From NCBI GenBank assembly GCA_964276095.1, contig CAXYDR010000001.1:1178001-1242000 (forward strand): 64,000 nt of DNA, written 5' to 3'. Shown piece by piece: positions 54,147-63,032 of this stretch; within the stretch, counting starts at the first letter, position 1; each line of letters starts with the position of its first letter. Under the pieces are notes generated by a model. It was given only the letters and a program-made list of their open reading frames with translations. It was not told where the DNA came from and searched no databases. A program made the translations under genes and the position numbers. This DNA comes from GCA-2733415 sp964276095 (GTDB taxonomy: Bacteria; Bacteroidota; Bacteroidia; Flavobacteriales; Flavobacteriaceae).

Positions 54147-55448
54147 TTACTCTACAATTCCGTATAAATCAAAATCAGCTGCTTCAATAATTTTAATATC
54201 AGCAAACTCTCCTTGTTTTAAGTAATACTTTTCAGCATCAATCAATACTTCATTATCAACATCAGGTGAATCAGATTCTGTTCTTCCAACAAAGTAGTTT
54301 CCTTCTTTACGATCAATTATACAACGGTAGGTATTCCCTACTTTCTCTTGATTCAATTCCCAAGAAATTTGCGATTGAATGTCCATAATTTCATTAGCTC
54401 GTTGTTGCTTCACCTCTTGTGGCACATCATCAACTAAATTATAGGCATGTGTATTTTCTTCATGAGAATATGTAAAACACCCTAAACGTTCAAAACGCAT
54501 TTCTTCAACCCATTTTTTTAAGGTTTGGAAATGCTCTTCAGTTTCTCCTGGATAACCAACTATTAAAGTAGTTCGGATAGCCATTTCTGGCACCAAAGCT
54601 CTAAAGTCTTTTATTAATTTAGTCGTTTTTGCTTGAGTAGTTCCTCTACGCATCGATTTTAATAAATCATCTGCAATATGTTGTAATGGAATATCTAAAT
54701 AGTAACAAATTTTAGGTTCTACTTTCATTAACTCTAATACATCCATAGGGAAACCTGTAGGAAATGCATAGTGTAAACGAATCCACTCAATACCTTCTAC
54801 AGCCGCTAAAGCTTTTAACAACTCAGCTAAATTTCTCTTTTTATAGATATCTAAACCGTAGTACGTTAAATCCTGTGCTATTAAAATTAATTCCTTAACT
54901 CCGTTTGCTGCTAACTTCTCAGTCTCGATTACCAAGTTTTCAATTGGAGTAGATTTATGCTTTCCTCTCATTAAAGGGATAGCACAGAAAGAACACGGGC
55001 GATCACATCCTTCAGCAATTTTTAAATAAGCATAGTTTTTAGGAGTTGTTGTTAAACGCTCCCCTATTAATTCATGCTTATAATCAGCCCCTAAGGCTTT
55101 TAATAATTGTGGCAACTGTGTAGTTCCAAAATACTCGTCAACATTAGGAATATCTTTTTGTAAATCTGGTTTGTAACGCTCACTTAAACATCCTGTTACA
55201 AAAACCTTATCTACTTCACCATCTTCTTTTTTCTGCATATACTCTAATATAGTATTTACAGACTCTTCCTTTGCATTATTGATAAATCCACAGGTATTGA
55301 TAACTACAATATTACCTTCTTCTTCATGCGCAACCTCTTTACCATTGGCCTTCAATTGCCCCATTAAAACCTCCGAGTCATAAACGTTCTTTGAACATCC
55401 TAAAGTAACTACGTTAATTTTATTCTTCTTAAGTGATTTCGTTCTCAT
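54147..55448 (-). CDS. rimO: Ribosomal protein S12 methylthiotransferase
   Basis: 433 aa from the ATG at 55448 (MRTKSLKKNKINVVTLGCSK); a longer reading from 55487 would include the -7 box at 55466-55473 and is rejected. RimO is a radical SAM enzyme that adds a methylthio group to Asp of ribosomal protein S12. Visible: N-terminal Cys set (TLGCSKN, NTCGFI, GCLSER), the radical SAM cluster CDRPCSFCAIP (CxxxCxxC) and the C-terminal TRAM domain. Divergent from the OmpA genes. Confidence 0.95.
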   Translation of the reverse strand: MRTKSLKKNKINVVTLGCSKNVYDSEVLMGQLKANGKEVAHEEEGNIVVINTCGFINNAKEESVNTILEYMQKKEDGEVDKVFVTGCLSERYKPDLQKDIPNVDEYFGTTQLPQLLKALGADYKHELIGERLTTTPKNYAYLKIAEGCDRPCSFCAIPLMRGKHKSTPIENLVIETEKLAANGVKELILIAQDLTYYGLDIYKKRNLAELLKALAAVEGIEWIRLHYAFPTGFPMDVLELMKVEPKICYYLDIPLQHIADDLLKSMRRGTTQAKTTKLIKDFRALVPEMAIRTTLIVGYPGETEEHFQTLKKWVEEMRFERLGCFTYSHEENTHAYNLVDDVPQEVKQQRANEIMDIQSQISWELNQEKVGNTYRCIIDRKEGNYFVGRTESDSPDVDNEVLIDAEKYYLKQGEFADIKIIEAADFDLYGIVE

Positions 55449-55465
55449 ACCTGAATTTTGGACTG

Positions 55466-55473
55466 CAAATATA
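55466..55473 (-). promoter_or_regulatory. -7 box of rimO
   Basis: TATATTTG on the minus strand, 17 nt before the rimO ATG at 55448. It decides the start codon of the gene. Confidence 0.55.
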
Positions 55474-55521
55474 CAACCAATAATCAAAACTTTATTATAT
55501 TGTAGTTTAAACCTACTTATA

Positions 55522-56736
55522 ATGCGCTACCTACTACTTTTACTCATTTCTGCCTATAGTTTTTCGCAAGAAACTATTCAGGACAGTGTTCAACTCTATT
55601 ATCCAACTGCCAAATATGTTTTAAACGATGATCAAAAAGAAGAGCTGTTATCCTTTTTAGCAGATAAAGACAGTAATTCAATACAACAGATTATTATTAA
55701 AGGATATACTGACTTTGTTGGGAGTAGAAACTATAATGAAAAACTCGCTAAACAACGTACGGCTAATGTTTCTGATTTTTTAAAATCAAAATACAATACT
55801 CCTATCCAACAATTAAGTTTTGGAGAACTAGAAAAACCTCGTAATTACAGTACAAGTAATGGTGTTCAAGACCATCGGAAAACTACAATTAGTATTTTGT
55901 CAATAATAAAAGTAGATAATACAAAGTATACTTACTTACAGAAGATTGATAGCCTTAAAGAAGGTGATAAAATTAGATTACGAAATATTAATTTTAAATT
56001 AGCTACTGCTGATCTTACAAAATCATCAGTTCCAGAACTGGAGAAGTTAGTGTCGATTATGACTAAAAATGAAAATTTAGATATTGCCATTGAAGGTCAC
56101 GTATGCTGTGGTGCAGAAAAAGAAGTGAAAACACAAAAAATGACTTTTGAGAACGAATCGTTATCGAAAAAAAGAGCCAAAACCATTCATGATTACTTAA
56201 TTAGCAAAGGGATTGATTCCATCAGATTACAACATACAGGATTTGGCTTTACCAAACCATTAATTTATCCTGAAGAAAGTGAAGGCGACAGATACAAAAA
56301 CAGACGTATTGAACTTTCTATAATTAGCAATAACCATTTGGAACAACTTAATAAAATTGAAATTGGCGAAAGTGTTATTTTAAGGAATATTAGTTTTGAA
56401 TGGGGAAAAGCAGAACCTACACCCGATTCGTTTCCCGAAATTGTCAACTTGTTTAAAGCATTAGATAATTATGAAAAATTAAAAGTTGAAATTCAAGGAC
56501 ATGTATGTTGCGGAAAAGAAGAATATACAACGGGAGAAAAGAAATCGCATCATAACCACACCCTATCGAATAATAGAGCACATAATATTGAAAAAAAGCT
56601 AATTGCTTTAGGAATTGATTCTACACGATTATCTCATAAAGGACTAGGTTTCTCTCAACCTAAAATATTTCCTGAAGTAACTAAAGAAGATGCGCATATC
56701 AATCGTAGAATTGAAGTTATGTTGGTTAATAAATAA
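55522..56736 (+). CDS. Protein with three OmpA-like domains
   Basis: 404 aa with signal peptide (MRYLLLLLISAYSFSQ). Three OmpA/MotB-like modules follow, each about 120 aa: IIIKGYTDFVGSRNYNEKLA at about 70, IEGHVCCGAEK with SKKRAKTIHDY at about 190, and IQGHVCCGKEE with SNNRAHNIEKK at about 320. The latter two carry a CC pair where most OmpA domains have a TD. Peptidoglycan association in the periplasm is expected. It is followed 5 bp later by a related gene, so they form a tandem duplicate. Confidence 0.82.
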   Translation: MRYLLLLLISAYSFSQETIQDSVQLYYPTAKYVLNDDQKEELLSFLADKDSNSIQQIIIKGYTDFVGSRNYNEKLAKQRTANVSDFLKSKYNTPIQQLSFGELEKPRNYSTSNGVQDHRKTTISILSIIKVDNTKYTYLQKIDSLKEGDKIRLRNINFKLATADLTKSSVPELEKLVSIMTKNENLDIAIEGHVCCGAEKEVKTQKMTFENESLSKKRAKTIHDYLISKGIDSIRLQHTGFGFTKPLIYPEESEGDRYKNRRIELSIISNNHLEQLNKIEIGESVILRNISFEWGKAEPTPDSFPEIVNLFKALDNYEKLKVEIQGHVCCGKEEYTTGEKKSHHNHTLSNNRAHNIEKKLIALGIDSTRLSHKGLGFSQPKIFPEVTKEDAHINRRIEVMLVNK

Positions 56737-56741
56737 AAAAT

Positions 56742-57581
56742 ATGAAAATAAAATCACTTATTTTTTTACTAATTGCTAATTATAGTTTTTCGCAAAGCAA
56801 AGAACCTGATAGCTTACAACTCTTTTTTGATAGTGCTAAATTTTCTATTACTGATGTGCACAAAACTCAATTACAAACCTTTTTCAAAGATATTAAGTTA
56901 GACGAAGTTTTACAAATTCGCATAAAAGGGTATACAGACTTTATAGGAAATCATGTATATAATAATAAGCTCTCCAAAAAACGTGCTAAATCAACGTATA
57001 CCTATGTTACACAAAACTATAAGTTTAAAGCTATTGCACAACAAGGTTTAGGAGAATTAGATGATGAAGTTGCAGAGGCTACTATTGAAGGAGGGAATAG
57101 CAAACATCGAAAAGTAGATTTAATTTTATCCTATGAAAAACCAAAAGACGTATATGTTAGCTTAACTAGAAAACAACGCTACTTATCAAAACTGACTAAA
57201 CTCTCTGTCGGTGAAAAACTACGAATTCAATACACCAATTTTCATATCAGTACAGCAGATATTACAAGTGCTTCAAAAGAAGATTTAGAAGGTATTTTTA
57301 AAATATTAAAAGCATATCCTAAATTAAAAGTATTAATTGAAGGACATGTTTGTTGTGGAGATAAAGAGGAATACGAATCTAAAATAATAAGCTCTGATAA
57401 TCTTGCTCTGTCTACTCAACGAGCAAAAAACATATATAATACTTTAATCAAAAAAGGAATTAAAGCCAACCGCCTTTCCTATAAAGGATATGGTTTTACC
57501 AGACCTTTAGATTTTCCCGAAAGTACCATTGCCATACAAAGAGAAAACAGACGTATTGAACTAAAAGTATTGAAAAAGTAA
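56742..57581 (+). CDS. Protein with two OmpA-like domains
   Basis: 279 aa with signal peptide (MKIKSLIFLLIANYSFSQ). Two OmpA-like modules, RIKGYTDFIGNHVYNNKLS at about 65 and IEGHVCCGDKEEYES with STQRAKNIYNTL at about 200, closely resemble the first two modules of the preceding gene. Likely a shortened paralogue in the same operon. Its stop overlaps a hairpin (57581-57604). Confidence 0.82.
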   Translation: MKIKSLIFLLIANYSFSQSKEPDSLQLFFDSAKFSITDVHKTQLQTFFKDIKLDEVLQIRIKGYTDFIGNHVYNNKLSKKRAKSTYTYVTQNYKFKAIAQQGLGELDDEVAEATIEGGNSKHRKVDLILSYEKPKDVYVSLTRKQRYLSKLTKLSVGEKLRIQYTNFHISTADITSASKEDLEGIFKILKAYPKLKVLIEGHVCCGDKEEYESKIISSDNLALSTQRAKNIYNTLIKKGIKANRLSYKGYGFTRPLDFPESTIAIQRENRRIELKVLKK

Positions 57582-57604
57582 AAGGCTACAAAAATGCAGC
57601 CTTT
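57581..57604. terminator. Hairpin between convergent OmpA and murA genes
   Basis: AAAGGCTACA with complement TGCAGCCTTT (one mismatch), A/T-rich on both sides; a plausible shared terminator. Confidence 0.6.
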
Positions 57605-57629
57605 ATATTATTTTTATTGTGAATCGTAA

Positions 57630-58940
57630 TTATGCTGTTCTAACAATTTTAGCACCTATTGCACGTAAACGTTCGTCAATTCTTTCGTAACCTCTATCAA
57701 TTTGCTCAATGTTATGAATGATACTTGTTCCTTTAGCAGAAAGTGCAGCAATTAACAATGAAATACCAGCTCTAATATCTGGAGAAACCATTGTAGTCGC
57801 TTTTAACTGTGATTTGAAATCATGACCAATAATTGAAGCTCTATGTGGATCACATAAAATAATTTTAGCTCCCATATCAATTAACTTATCAACGAAAAAT
57901 AATCTACTTTCAAACATCTTTTGGTGTATCAATACACTCCCTCTTGCTTGTGTAGCCATCACCAATACAATGCTCAATAAATCGGGTGTAAACCCTGGCC
58001 AAGGAGCATCTGCAACAGTTAATATAGACCCGTCAATATAGTTTTGAATTTCATATCCGTCCTTATGTTCAGGGACATAAATATCATCGCCTCTTTTCTC
58101 AAGAGTAATTCCTAATTTTCTAAATACAGATGGAATATTCCCTAAATTTTCCCAACTTACATTTTTAATAGTAATTTCACTTTTTGTAATCGCAGCTAGA
58201 CCAATCCAACTACCAATTTCAATCATATCAGGCAATACGGTATGCGTACATCCACTTAATTCTTTAACACCTTCAATAGTAAGCAAGTTTGATCCTATAC
58301 CAGATATTTTTGCTCCCATTCTATTCAACATTTTACTTAATTGTTGAATATATGGCTCGCAAGCAGCATTATAAATTGTAGTTCTTCCTTCTGCCAAAAC
58401 AGAAGCCATTAATATATTTGCCGTTCCAGTAACAGAAGCTTCATCAAGCAACATATTAGTACCTACAAGTTTTTCTGCGTCAACTCCATAGAAGTATTCT
58501 TCTCTGTTATAACGGAAATTAGCTCCTAGTTTAATAAAGCCCTCAAAATGAGTATCTAAACGTCTACGTCCTATTTTGTCTCCACCTGGCTTAGGAATAT
58601 ACCCTTTACCAAAACGAGCTAATAACGGACCTACAATCATGATTGATCCACGTAATGAACTTCCTTCTTTTTTAAAATTAGGAGTTTCTAAATAATCTAA
58701 GTTTAATTCATCAGCCTGAAACGAATATGATCCGTGTGCTAATTTTTGAATTTTAACTCCTAAATTCCCTAACAAACTAATTAGTTTATTGATATCTATA
58801 ATATCAGGAATATTGTTGATTGTTACTTTTTCTGGAGTAAGTAATACAGCACATAAAATTTGTAATGCTTCATTTTTAGCTCCTTGAGGTTGGATTTCAC
58901 CTTTTAACTTGTGTCCTCCTTCTATTTGAAATGTTCCCAT
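57630..58940 (-). CDS. murA: UDP-N-acetylglucosamine 1-carboxyvinyltransferase
   Basis: 436 aa, full length. It transfers enolpyruvate to UDP-GlcNAc, the first committed step of peptidoglycan synthesis. Visible: the start GGHKLKGEIQPQGAKNEAL, and the catalytic loop PGGDKIGRRRLDTH. The loop has Asp121 where E. coli MurA has the fosfomycin-alkylated Cys115, the substitution known to give intrinsic fosfomycin resistance in other bacteria. Directly follows the DUF4290 gene by 14 bp. Confidence 0.95.
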   Translation of the reverse strand: MGTFQIEGGHKLKGEIQPQGAKNEALQILCAVLLTPEKVTINNIPDIIDINKLISLLGNLGVKIQKLAHGSYSFQADELNLDYLETPNFKKEGSSLRGSIMIVGPLLARFGKGYIPKPGGDKIGRRRLDTHFEGFIKLGANFRYNREEYFYGVDAEKLVGTNMLLDEASVTGTANILMASVLAEGRTTIYNAACEPYIQQLSKMLNRMGAKISGIGSNLLTIEGVKELSGCTHTVLPDMIEIGSWIGLAAITKSEITIKNVSWENLGNIPSVFRKLGITLEKRGDDIYVPEHKDGYEIQNYIDGSILTVADAPWPGFTPDLLSIVLVMATQARGSVLIHQKMFESRLFFVDKLIDMGAKIILCDPHRASIIGHDFKSQLKATTMVSPDIRAGISLLIAALSAKGTSIIHNIEQIDRGYERIDERLRAIGAKIVRTA

Positions 58941-58954
58941 TAAAACTGGTTGGT

Positions 58955-59620
58955 TTAGTACCTTTTACGGTTGGTGGTTTTATTTGAAGTTCTGTGACTC
59001 TGACTCTTACTTTTATTTGAATAAGATTTACTCGCATCCTGACGACTCTTAACATTAATCAGTTTACTAGATTCTGATAATACTAAGTCATTTTTAGTTA
59101 CATCAATTCCTCCATTAGATAACTCATATAAATGATTAAAAATAACTGCATCTTCAACTGTGTCTTTATTCCAGTTCAAGAAACATTTTTTCATATGATT
59201 TGCTATGGTAACAATAAGTGCCTGTTTTAAATCACCTTCTTCCCAACGCAATGCAACATCAATCATACGTTTGATATTGTTTCCGTAAAAACGATATTTC
59301 GGGAAATTTTGTGGATAAGGTAAACGTTCTGGCCTTTCTGCTAATTCTTCTCTTGTCGGTTTATCAAAGGGAGAATCTACATCTAATTTAAAATCAGAAA
59401 TGATAAATAACTGATCCCATAGTTTATGCTTAAAATCAGCTACATCACGTAAATGAGGGTTTAAATTACCCATTACATCAATAATTGCTTTAGCTACTTT
59501 ATTACGCTCAGCATCATCTTCAATATCAATAGCATGATCTACCATTTTCTGAAGATGCCTTCCGTATTCTGGTATAATTAATTTATTGCGTTCAGTATTA
59601 TAATCTATATTTTCAATCAA
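58955..59620 (-). CDS. DUF4290 domain protein
   Basis: 221 aa. It begins IDYNTERNKLIIPEYGRHLQ, has LRDVADFKHKLWDQLF, and ends in a Ser/Lys/Arg-rich tail (RTSNKTTNRKRY). This matches DUF4290, a Bacteroidota protein of unknown function usually upstream of murA. The C-terminus suggests nucleic-acid binding; that is inference. Likely co-transcribed with murA. Confidence 0.88.
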   Translation of the reverse strand: MIENIDYNTERNKLIIPEYGRHLQKMVDHAIDIEDDAERNKVAKAIIDVMGNLNPHLRDVADFKHKLWDQLFIISDFKLDVDSPFDKPTREELAERPERLPYPQNFPKYRFYGNNIKRMIDVALRWEEGDLKQALIVTIANHMKKCFLNWNKDTVEDAVIFNHLYELSNGGIDVTKNDLVLSESSKLINVKSRQDASKSYSNKSKSQSHRTSNKTTNRKRY

Positions 59621-59720
59621 AATGTATCTACTTGTTTAGTATAAAGAAAATCTCTTTGTTTTTCTCTGGAGGAAAATTGTTCTTGCAAAGTAATAATTTT
59701 TAATGAGCTAAGCGTATATT

Positions 59721-60017
59721 TTATAAAGAAATAATACCTTCAATAACAGTAACTTCTTTATATTTATTGATAATTGCATCAGCTGATTCCATTTTTACTT
59801 CAATAGAAAGACTAGTATATTTTCCGTTTTTAGATTTTCTCGTCTTTATTGCTGCTCCTAAGTTATCAAACTTATTACTCACCTCCATAACTTTATCGTC
59901 GTTATCTTTTGTAGGCACAATAAACTTGTATAGATATAATGCAGGAAAAACTGTCATATCTTCTAATTGAGACTTCAGTTTTGTGTAGAATTCTTCTGGA
60001 TTTGGAGTTGTACTCAT
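59721..60017 (-). CDS. DUF493 family (YbeD-like) protein
   Basis: 98 aa from the ATG at 60017 (MSTTPNPEEFYTKLKSQLED). The longer reading from 60053 contains the -7 box TATATTTG at 60040-60047 and is rejected. DUF493 proteins fold like ACT domains; YbeD of E. coli is associated with lipoate metabolism, but the role in Bacteroidota is unknown. Divergent from the NTPase/recQ pair. Confidence 0.88.
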   Translation of the reverse strand: MSTTPNPEEFYTKLKSQLEDMTVFPALYLYKFIVPTKDNDDKVMEVSNKFDNLGAAIKTRKSKNGKYTSLSIEVKMESADAIINKYKEVTVIEGIISL

Positions 60018-60039
60018 GGCAATACTTAAATTTAAGTTA

Positions 60040-60047
60040 CAAATATA
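60040..60047 (-). promoter_or_regulatory. -7 box of the DUF493 gene
   Basis: TATATTTG on the minus strand, 22 nt before the chosen ATG at 60017. Confidence 0.55.
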
Positions 60048-60125
60048 AAGCATATTATCAAGTTAAATTTATTTTTATTCCTAGTTAATTAGTTAATTTG
60101 CTTTTTAGTATTAGATTTTACACAA

Positions 60126-60662
60126 ATGAAAAGAATTCTTTTAATAGGAAGCCCAGGATCTGGGAAAACAACCATCCTTTCTGAATTAGGAAAAAGAGGT
60201 TATGCTTGCTTTCAAGAAGTTTCAAGAGAAATTATTTTGGAAGCTCAAGGAAGAGGTATCGAACAGCTATTTTTAACTAACCCAGATGAGTTTAACGAAA
60301 AATTATTATCTGGTAGAATTGAACAATTTAAAGCCTGTGAAAACATAGATGATAACTACGCTTTTATAGATAGAGGTTTGCCTGATATTATTGCTTATAA
60401 TGAATATATAAATGTTCCTACTGACCCTAAAGTTATTCAAGTATCTAAGGAGTTAATTTATGATTTTGTCTTTTTATTTCCTGCGTGGGCTGATATTTTT
60501 AAAAATGATAATGAGCGGTATGAAAGTTTTGAAGAAGCCATAAAAATTCAGGAGAATTTAACAGAAACTTATGCCAAATATGGTTATGAAATTTGCGAAG
60601 TTCCTGTGGGTGAGATAAGCGAACGTACCAATTACATATTAAATGTTGTTGAATATTCTTAA
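60126..60662 (+). CDS. AAA_28-type P-loop NTPase
   Basis: 178 aa. Walker A IGSPGSGKTT at about 7-16, followed by SELGKRGYACFQEVSREII and a DRGLPDIIAY block at about 80 that resembles kinase/NTPase AAA_28 proteins. Possibly a nucleotide or cofactor kinase. Its stop overlaps the recQ start by one base, indicating a coupled transcript. Confidence 0.82.
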   Translation: MKRILLIGSPGSGKTTILSELGKRGYACFQEVSREIILEAQGRGIEQLFLTNPDEFNEKLLSGRIEQFKACENIDDNYAFIDRGLPDIIAYNEYINVPTDPKVIQVSKELIYDFVFLFPAWADIFKNDNERYESFEEAIKIQENLTETYAKYGYEICEVPVGEISERTNYILNVVEYS

Positions 60663-62560
60663 TGACACAATCCCCGCTTGACATATTAAAAAAATATTGG
60701 GATCACCATCAATTCCGACCTTTACAGGAAGATATTATAAATAGTGTTTTAACACAACAGGATACCTTTGTTTTATTACCAACTGGTGGGGGAAAATCCG
60801 TTTGTTACCAAATACCAGGAATTGCTTTAGACGGAATTTGTTTAGTTGTATCTCCTTTAATTGCTCTGATGAAAGATCAAGTGCAAAGTTTAACTAAAAA
60901 GGGCATCAAAGCCATTTCCTTAGATAACTCACTTAATTATCAAGATTTAGACAGAGAGTTAACCAATTGCCTTTACGGAAATTACAAGTTCATGTATCTA
61001 TCACCTGAACGGTTACAATCAGAATTGGTTGTTGAACGTTTAAGTAAGCTGAATATCAATTTTATTGCTGTAGATGAAGCGCATTGTATTTCACAATGGG
61101 GTAATGATTTCCGACCAGCATATAATAACATACAAAAAGTAAGAGAGTTATTACCAAATACGCCAATAGTTGCGTTAACAGGTAGTGCAAAACCTAAGGT
61201 TATTGATGACATTATTGAGAATTTACAGTTAAAAAAGCCTGCGGTATTTAAAAGCTCTTTTAAAAGAGAAAACCTTGCTTATATGGTTTTTGATACTGAA
61301 GATAAATACAGTAAATTACTTCGTATACTTAAAAAAAATAAGCAATCATCTATTATTTACGTTAGAAACAGAAAAAAAACAAAACAATTAAGTGAGTATT
61401 TAATTGAACAACAAATTACCGCTACCTACTACCATGGTGGATTAAACACAAAAGAAAAAGACAAGCACTTCAAGCTTTGGATGCAGAATGAAGCACAAGT
61501 AATGGTAGCCACAAATGCCTTTGGGATGGGTATAGATAAACCCGATGTAAAAACGGTAATACACCTTACTCCCACTGAGAATATTGAAAATTATTATCAA
61601 GAAGCAGGAAGGGCAGGAAGAGATGGCAACAAAGCTTTTGCAATTATACTAAATAGTAAAAGTGATTTACCATCATTAAATAGTCAGTTAGATAAATCAT
61701 TGCCTGAAGTAACCGACTTAAAGTTTATCTATAAAAAACTATGTAGCTATTTAGGTATCGCATATCAAGAAGGTGAGCATATTACTTACGATTTTAACAT
61801 TTATGATTTTTGTAAACATTATAATTTAAATATCTCCAAAACTGTAAACGCAATTACTTTTTTAGACAGACAAACAGTGCTTCGGTTTTCGAAAGAGTTT
61901 AAAAACAAAACCACATTACAGTTTTTAGTCGATAACTTTAATTTAATTCAATATATCAGCACCCATAAACAACACAATACACTCATAAATTTTATATTAA
62001 GAAAACATGGTGGGGCATTTGAAAACAATATTACCATTGATTTAAATCATATTGCTACTCAAATAAATAGTACTAAAAGTGATATAAAAGAACAACTTCT
62101 AAGCATTGAAAAAAATAACATCATTGATTTAAAACTGTTTGATTCTGATATTAACATCACGTTACTAGAACCTAGAGAAGACGACAGAACTATTAGTAGA
62201 GTCACTAAACATTTAAAACAGCAAAACGATTTAAAAAGAGCCCAATTAAACGCAGTTACTAACTACATTGAAACTACAGACACTTGTAAAGAAGTCTTAC
62301 TCTTAAATTATTTTGGAGAAAAATCTGACACTACCTGTGGAGTCTGTTCCTATTGCATTGCTTCAAAACTGTCTGAAAGAGAACAAAATTCAAATTTAGA
62401 GCATCGAATTATTCAAGCTGTACAAACCAATTCTTTGAGTTCAAAAGAATTGCAAGAAAAATTAAGCTGTTCACAAGAAGAACTTACTAAAACATTACGA
62501 TTGTTACTGGATGTATCTAAAATAACTATGTTAGCTAATCAAAAATTTAAAGCTAATTAA
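60662..62560 (+). CDS. recQ: ATP-dependent DNA helicase RecQ
   Basis: 632 aa. Superfamily 2 helicase for DNA repair: LLPTGGGKSVCYQ (Walker A at 41-46), VDEAHCISQWG (DEAH at 138), TGSAKP, VATNAFGMGIDKPDV and QEAGRAGRDG (motif VI at about 310). A zinc-binding RQC part with CGVCSYC lies near 560. The HRDC domain is not evident, so it is a shorter RecQ version. It overlaps the upstream NTPase gene. Confidence 0.93.
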   Translation: MTQSPLDILKKYWDHHQFRPLQEDIINSVLTQQDTFVLLPTGGGKSVCYQIPGIALDGICLVVSPLIALMKDQVQSLTKKGIKAISLDNSLNYQDLDRELTNCLYGNYKFMYLSPERLQSELVVERLSKLNINFIAVDEAHCISQWGNDFRPAYNNIQKVRELLPNTPIVALTGSAKPKVIDDIIENLQLKKPAVFKSSFKRENLAYMVFDTEDKYSKLLRILKKNKQSSIIYVRNRKKTKQLSEYLIEQQITATYYHGGLNTKEKDKHFKLWMQNEAQVMVATNAFGMGIDKPDVKTVIHLTPTENIENYYQEAGRAGRDGNKAFAIILNSKSDLPSLNSQLDKSLPEVTDLKFIYKKLCSYLGIAYQEGEHITYDFNIYDFCKHYNLNISKTVNAITFLDRQTVLRFSKEFKNKTTLQFLVDNFNLIQYISTHKQHNTLINFILRKHGGAFENNITIDLNHIATQINSTKSDIKEQLLSIEKNNIIDLKLFDSDINITLLEPREDDRTISRVTKHLKQQNDLKRAQLNAVTNYIETTDTCKEVLLLNYFGEKSDTTCGVCSYCIASKLSEREQNSNLEHRIIQAVQTNSLSSKELQEKLSCSQEELTKTLRLLLDVSKITMLANQKFKAN

Positions 62561-62561
62561 T

Positions 62562-62939
62562 TTATGTTTTTTCCATATATTCCTGCCAATCAATAATTAA
62601 GTATTTCTTTTTAGCTGATTCTTTTATTGACAAAAATCCATATTCATAACAAAACAGATACACATCATTAGTGCTATTTTTCCAATAATTTGTGAAATAA
62701 TTTGGATCAAAACCTTTATCTAATAACTCCGATTTCAATATGGTAGTTTTCCCCGCTTTATGAAAATGCTGTAATACACTTCTGTTTCTTTTTAACTGTT
62801 CATCTACTATATGAAATCTAGTGCGATTCTTCTTTTTATTTTTTAAATAATGAAATGACGTTTTACAATAAGACGAACAAAACAGCTTATCTATCCTTCC
62901 TTCTATTATTTTATTACAAGACAAACATAATCGTTCCAT
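62562..62939 (-). CDS. Small zinc-ribbon protein
   Basis: 125 aa. A short zinc ribbon at the start, CLSCNK ... LFCSSYCKTSFHY, with four Cys, then a basic helix (LKNKKKNRTRFH) and a soluble C-terminal part (DPNYFTNYWKNSTNDVYLFC). A DNA- or RNA-binding role is likely. It is convergent with recQ (2 bp apart) and divergent from the integrase across a 58-bp palindrome. Confidence 0.72.
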   Translation of the reverse strand: MERLCLSCNKIIEGRIDKLFCSSYCKTSFHYLKNKKKNRTRFHIVDEQLKRNRSVLQHFHKAGKTTILKSELLDKGFDPNYFTNYWKNSTNDVYLFCYEYGFLSIKESAKKKYLIIDWQEYMEKT

Positions 62940-62944
62940 AGTCG

Positions 62945-63002
62945 TATAATTAATATTAAACGTGTTTTTATACGTATAAAGATACGTTTAATATTAATTA
63001 TA
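62945..63002. promoter_or_regulatory. 58-bp composite palindrome between zinc-ribbon and integrase genes
   Basis: Two perfect 19-bp arms (TATAATTAATATTAAACGT, 62945-62963, and its complement, 62984-63002) lie symmetrically around a central palindrome TTTATACGTATAAA (62967-62980). Only the two 3-nt spacers break the symmetry. It lies 31 bp before the integrase ATG and could be an operator, a recombination core, or a bidirectional promoter/terminator structure. Confidence 0.85.
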
Positions 63003-63032
63003 CTTTTTCATTTACTTATATTAACACTAATT

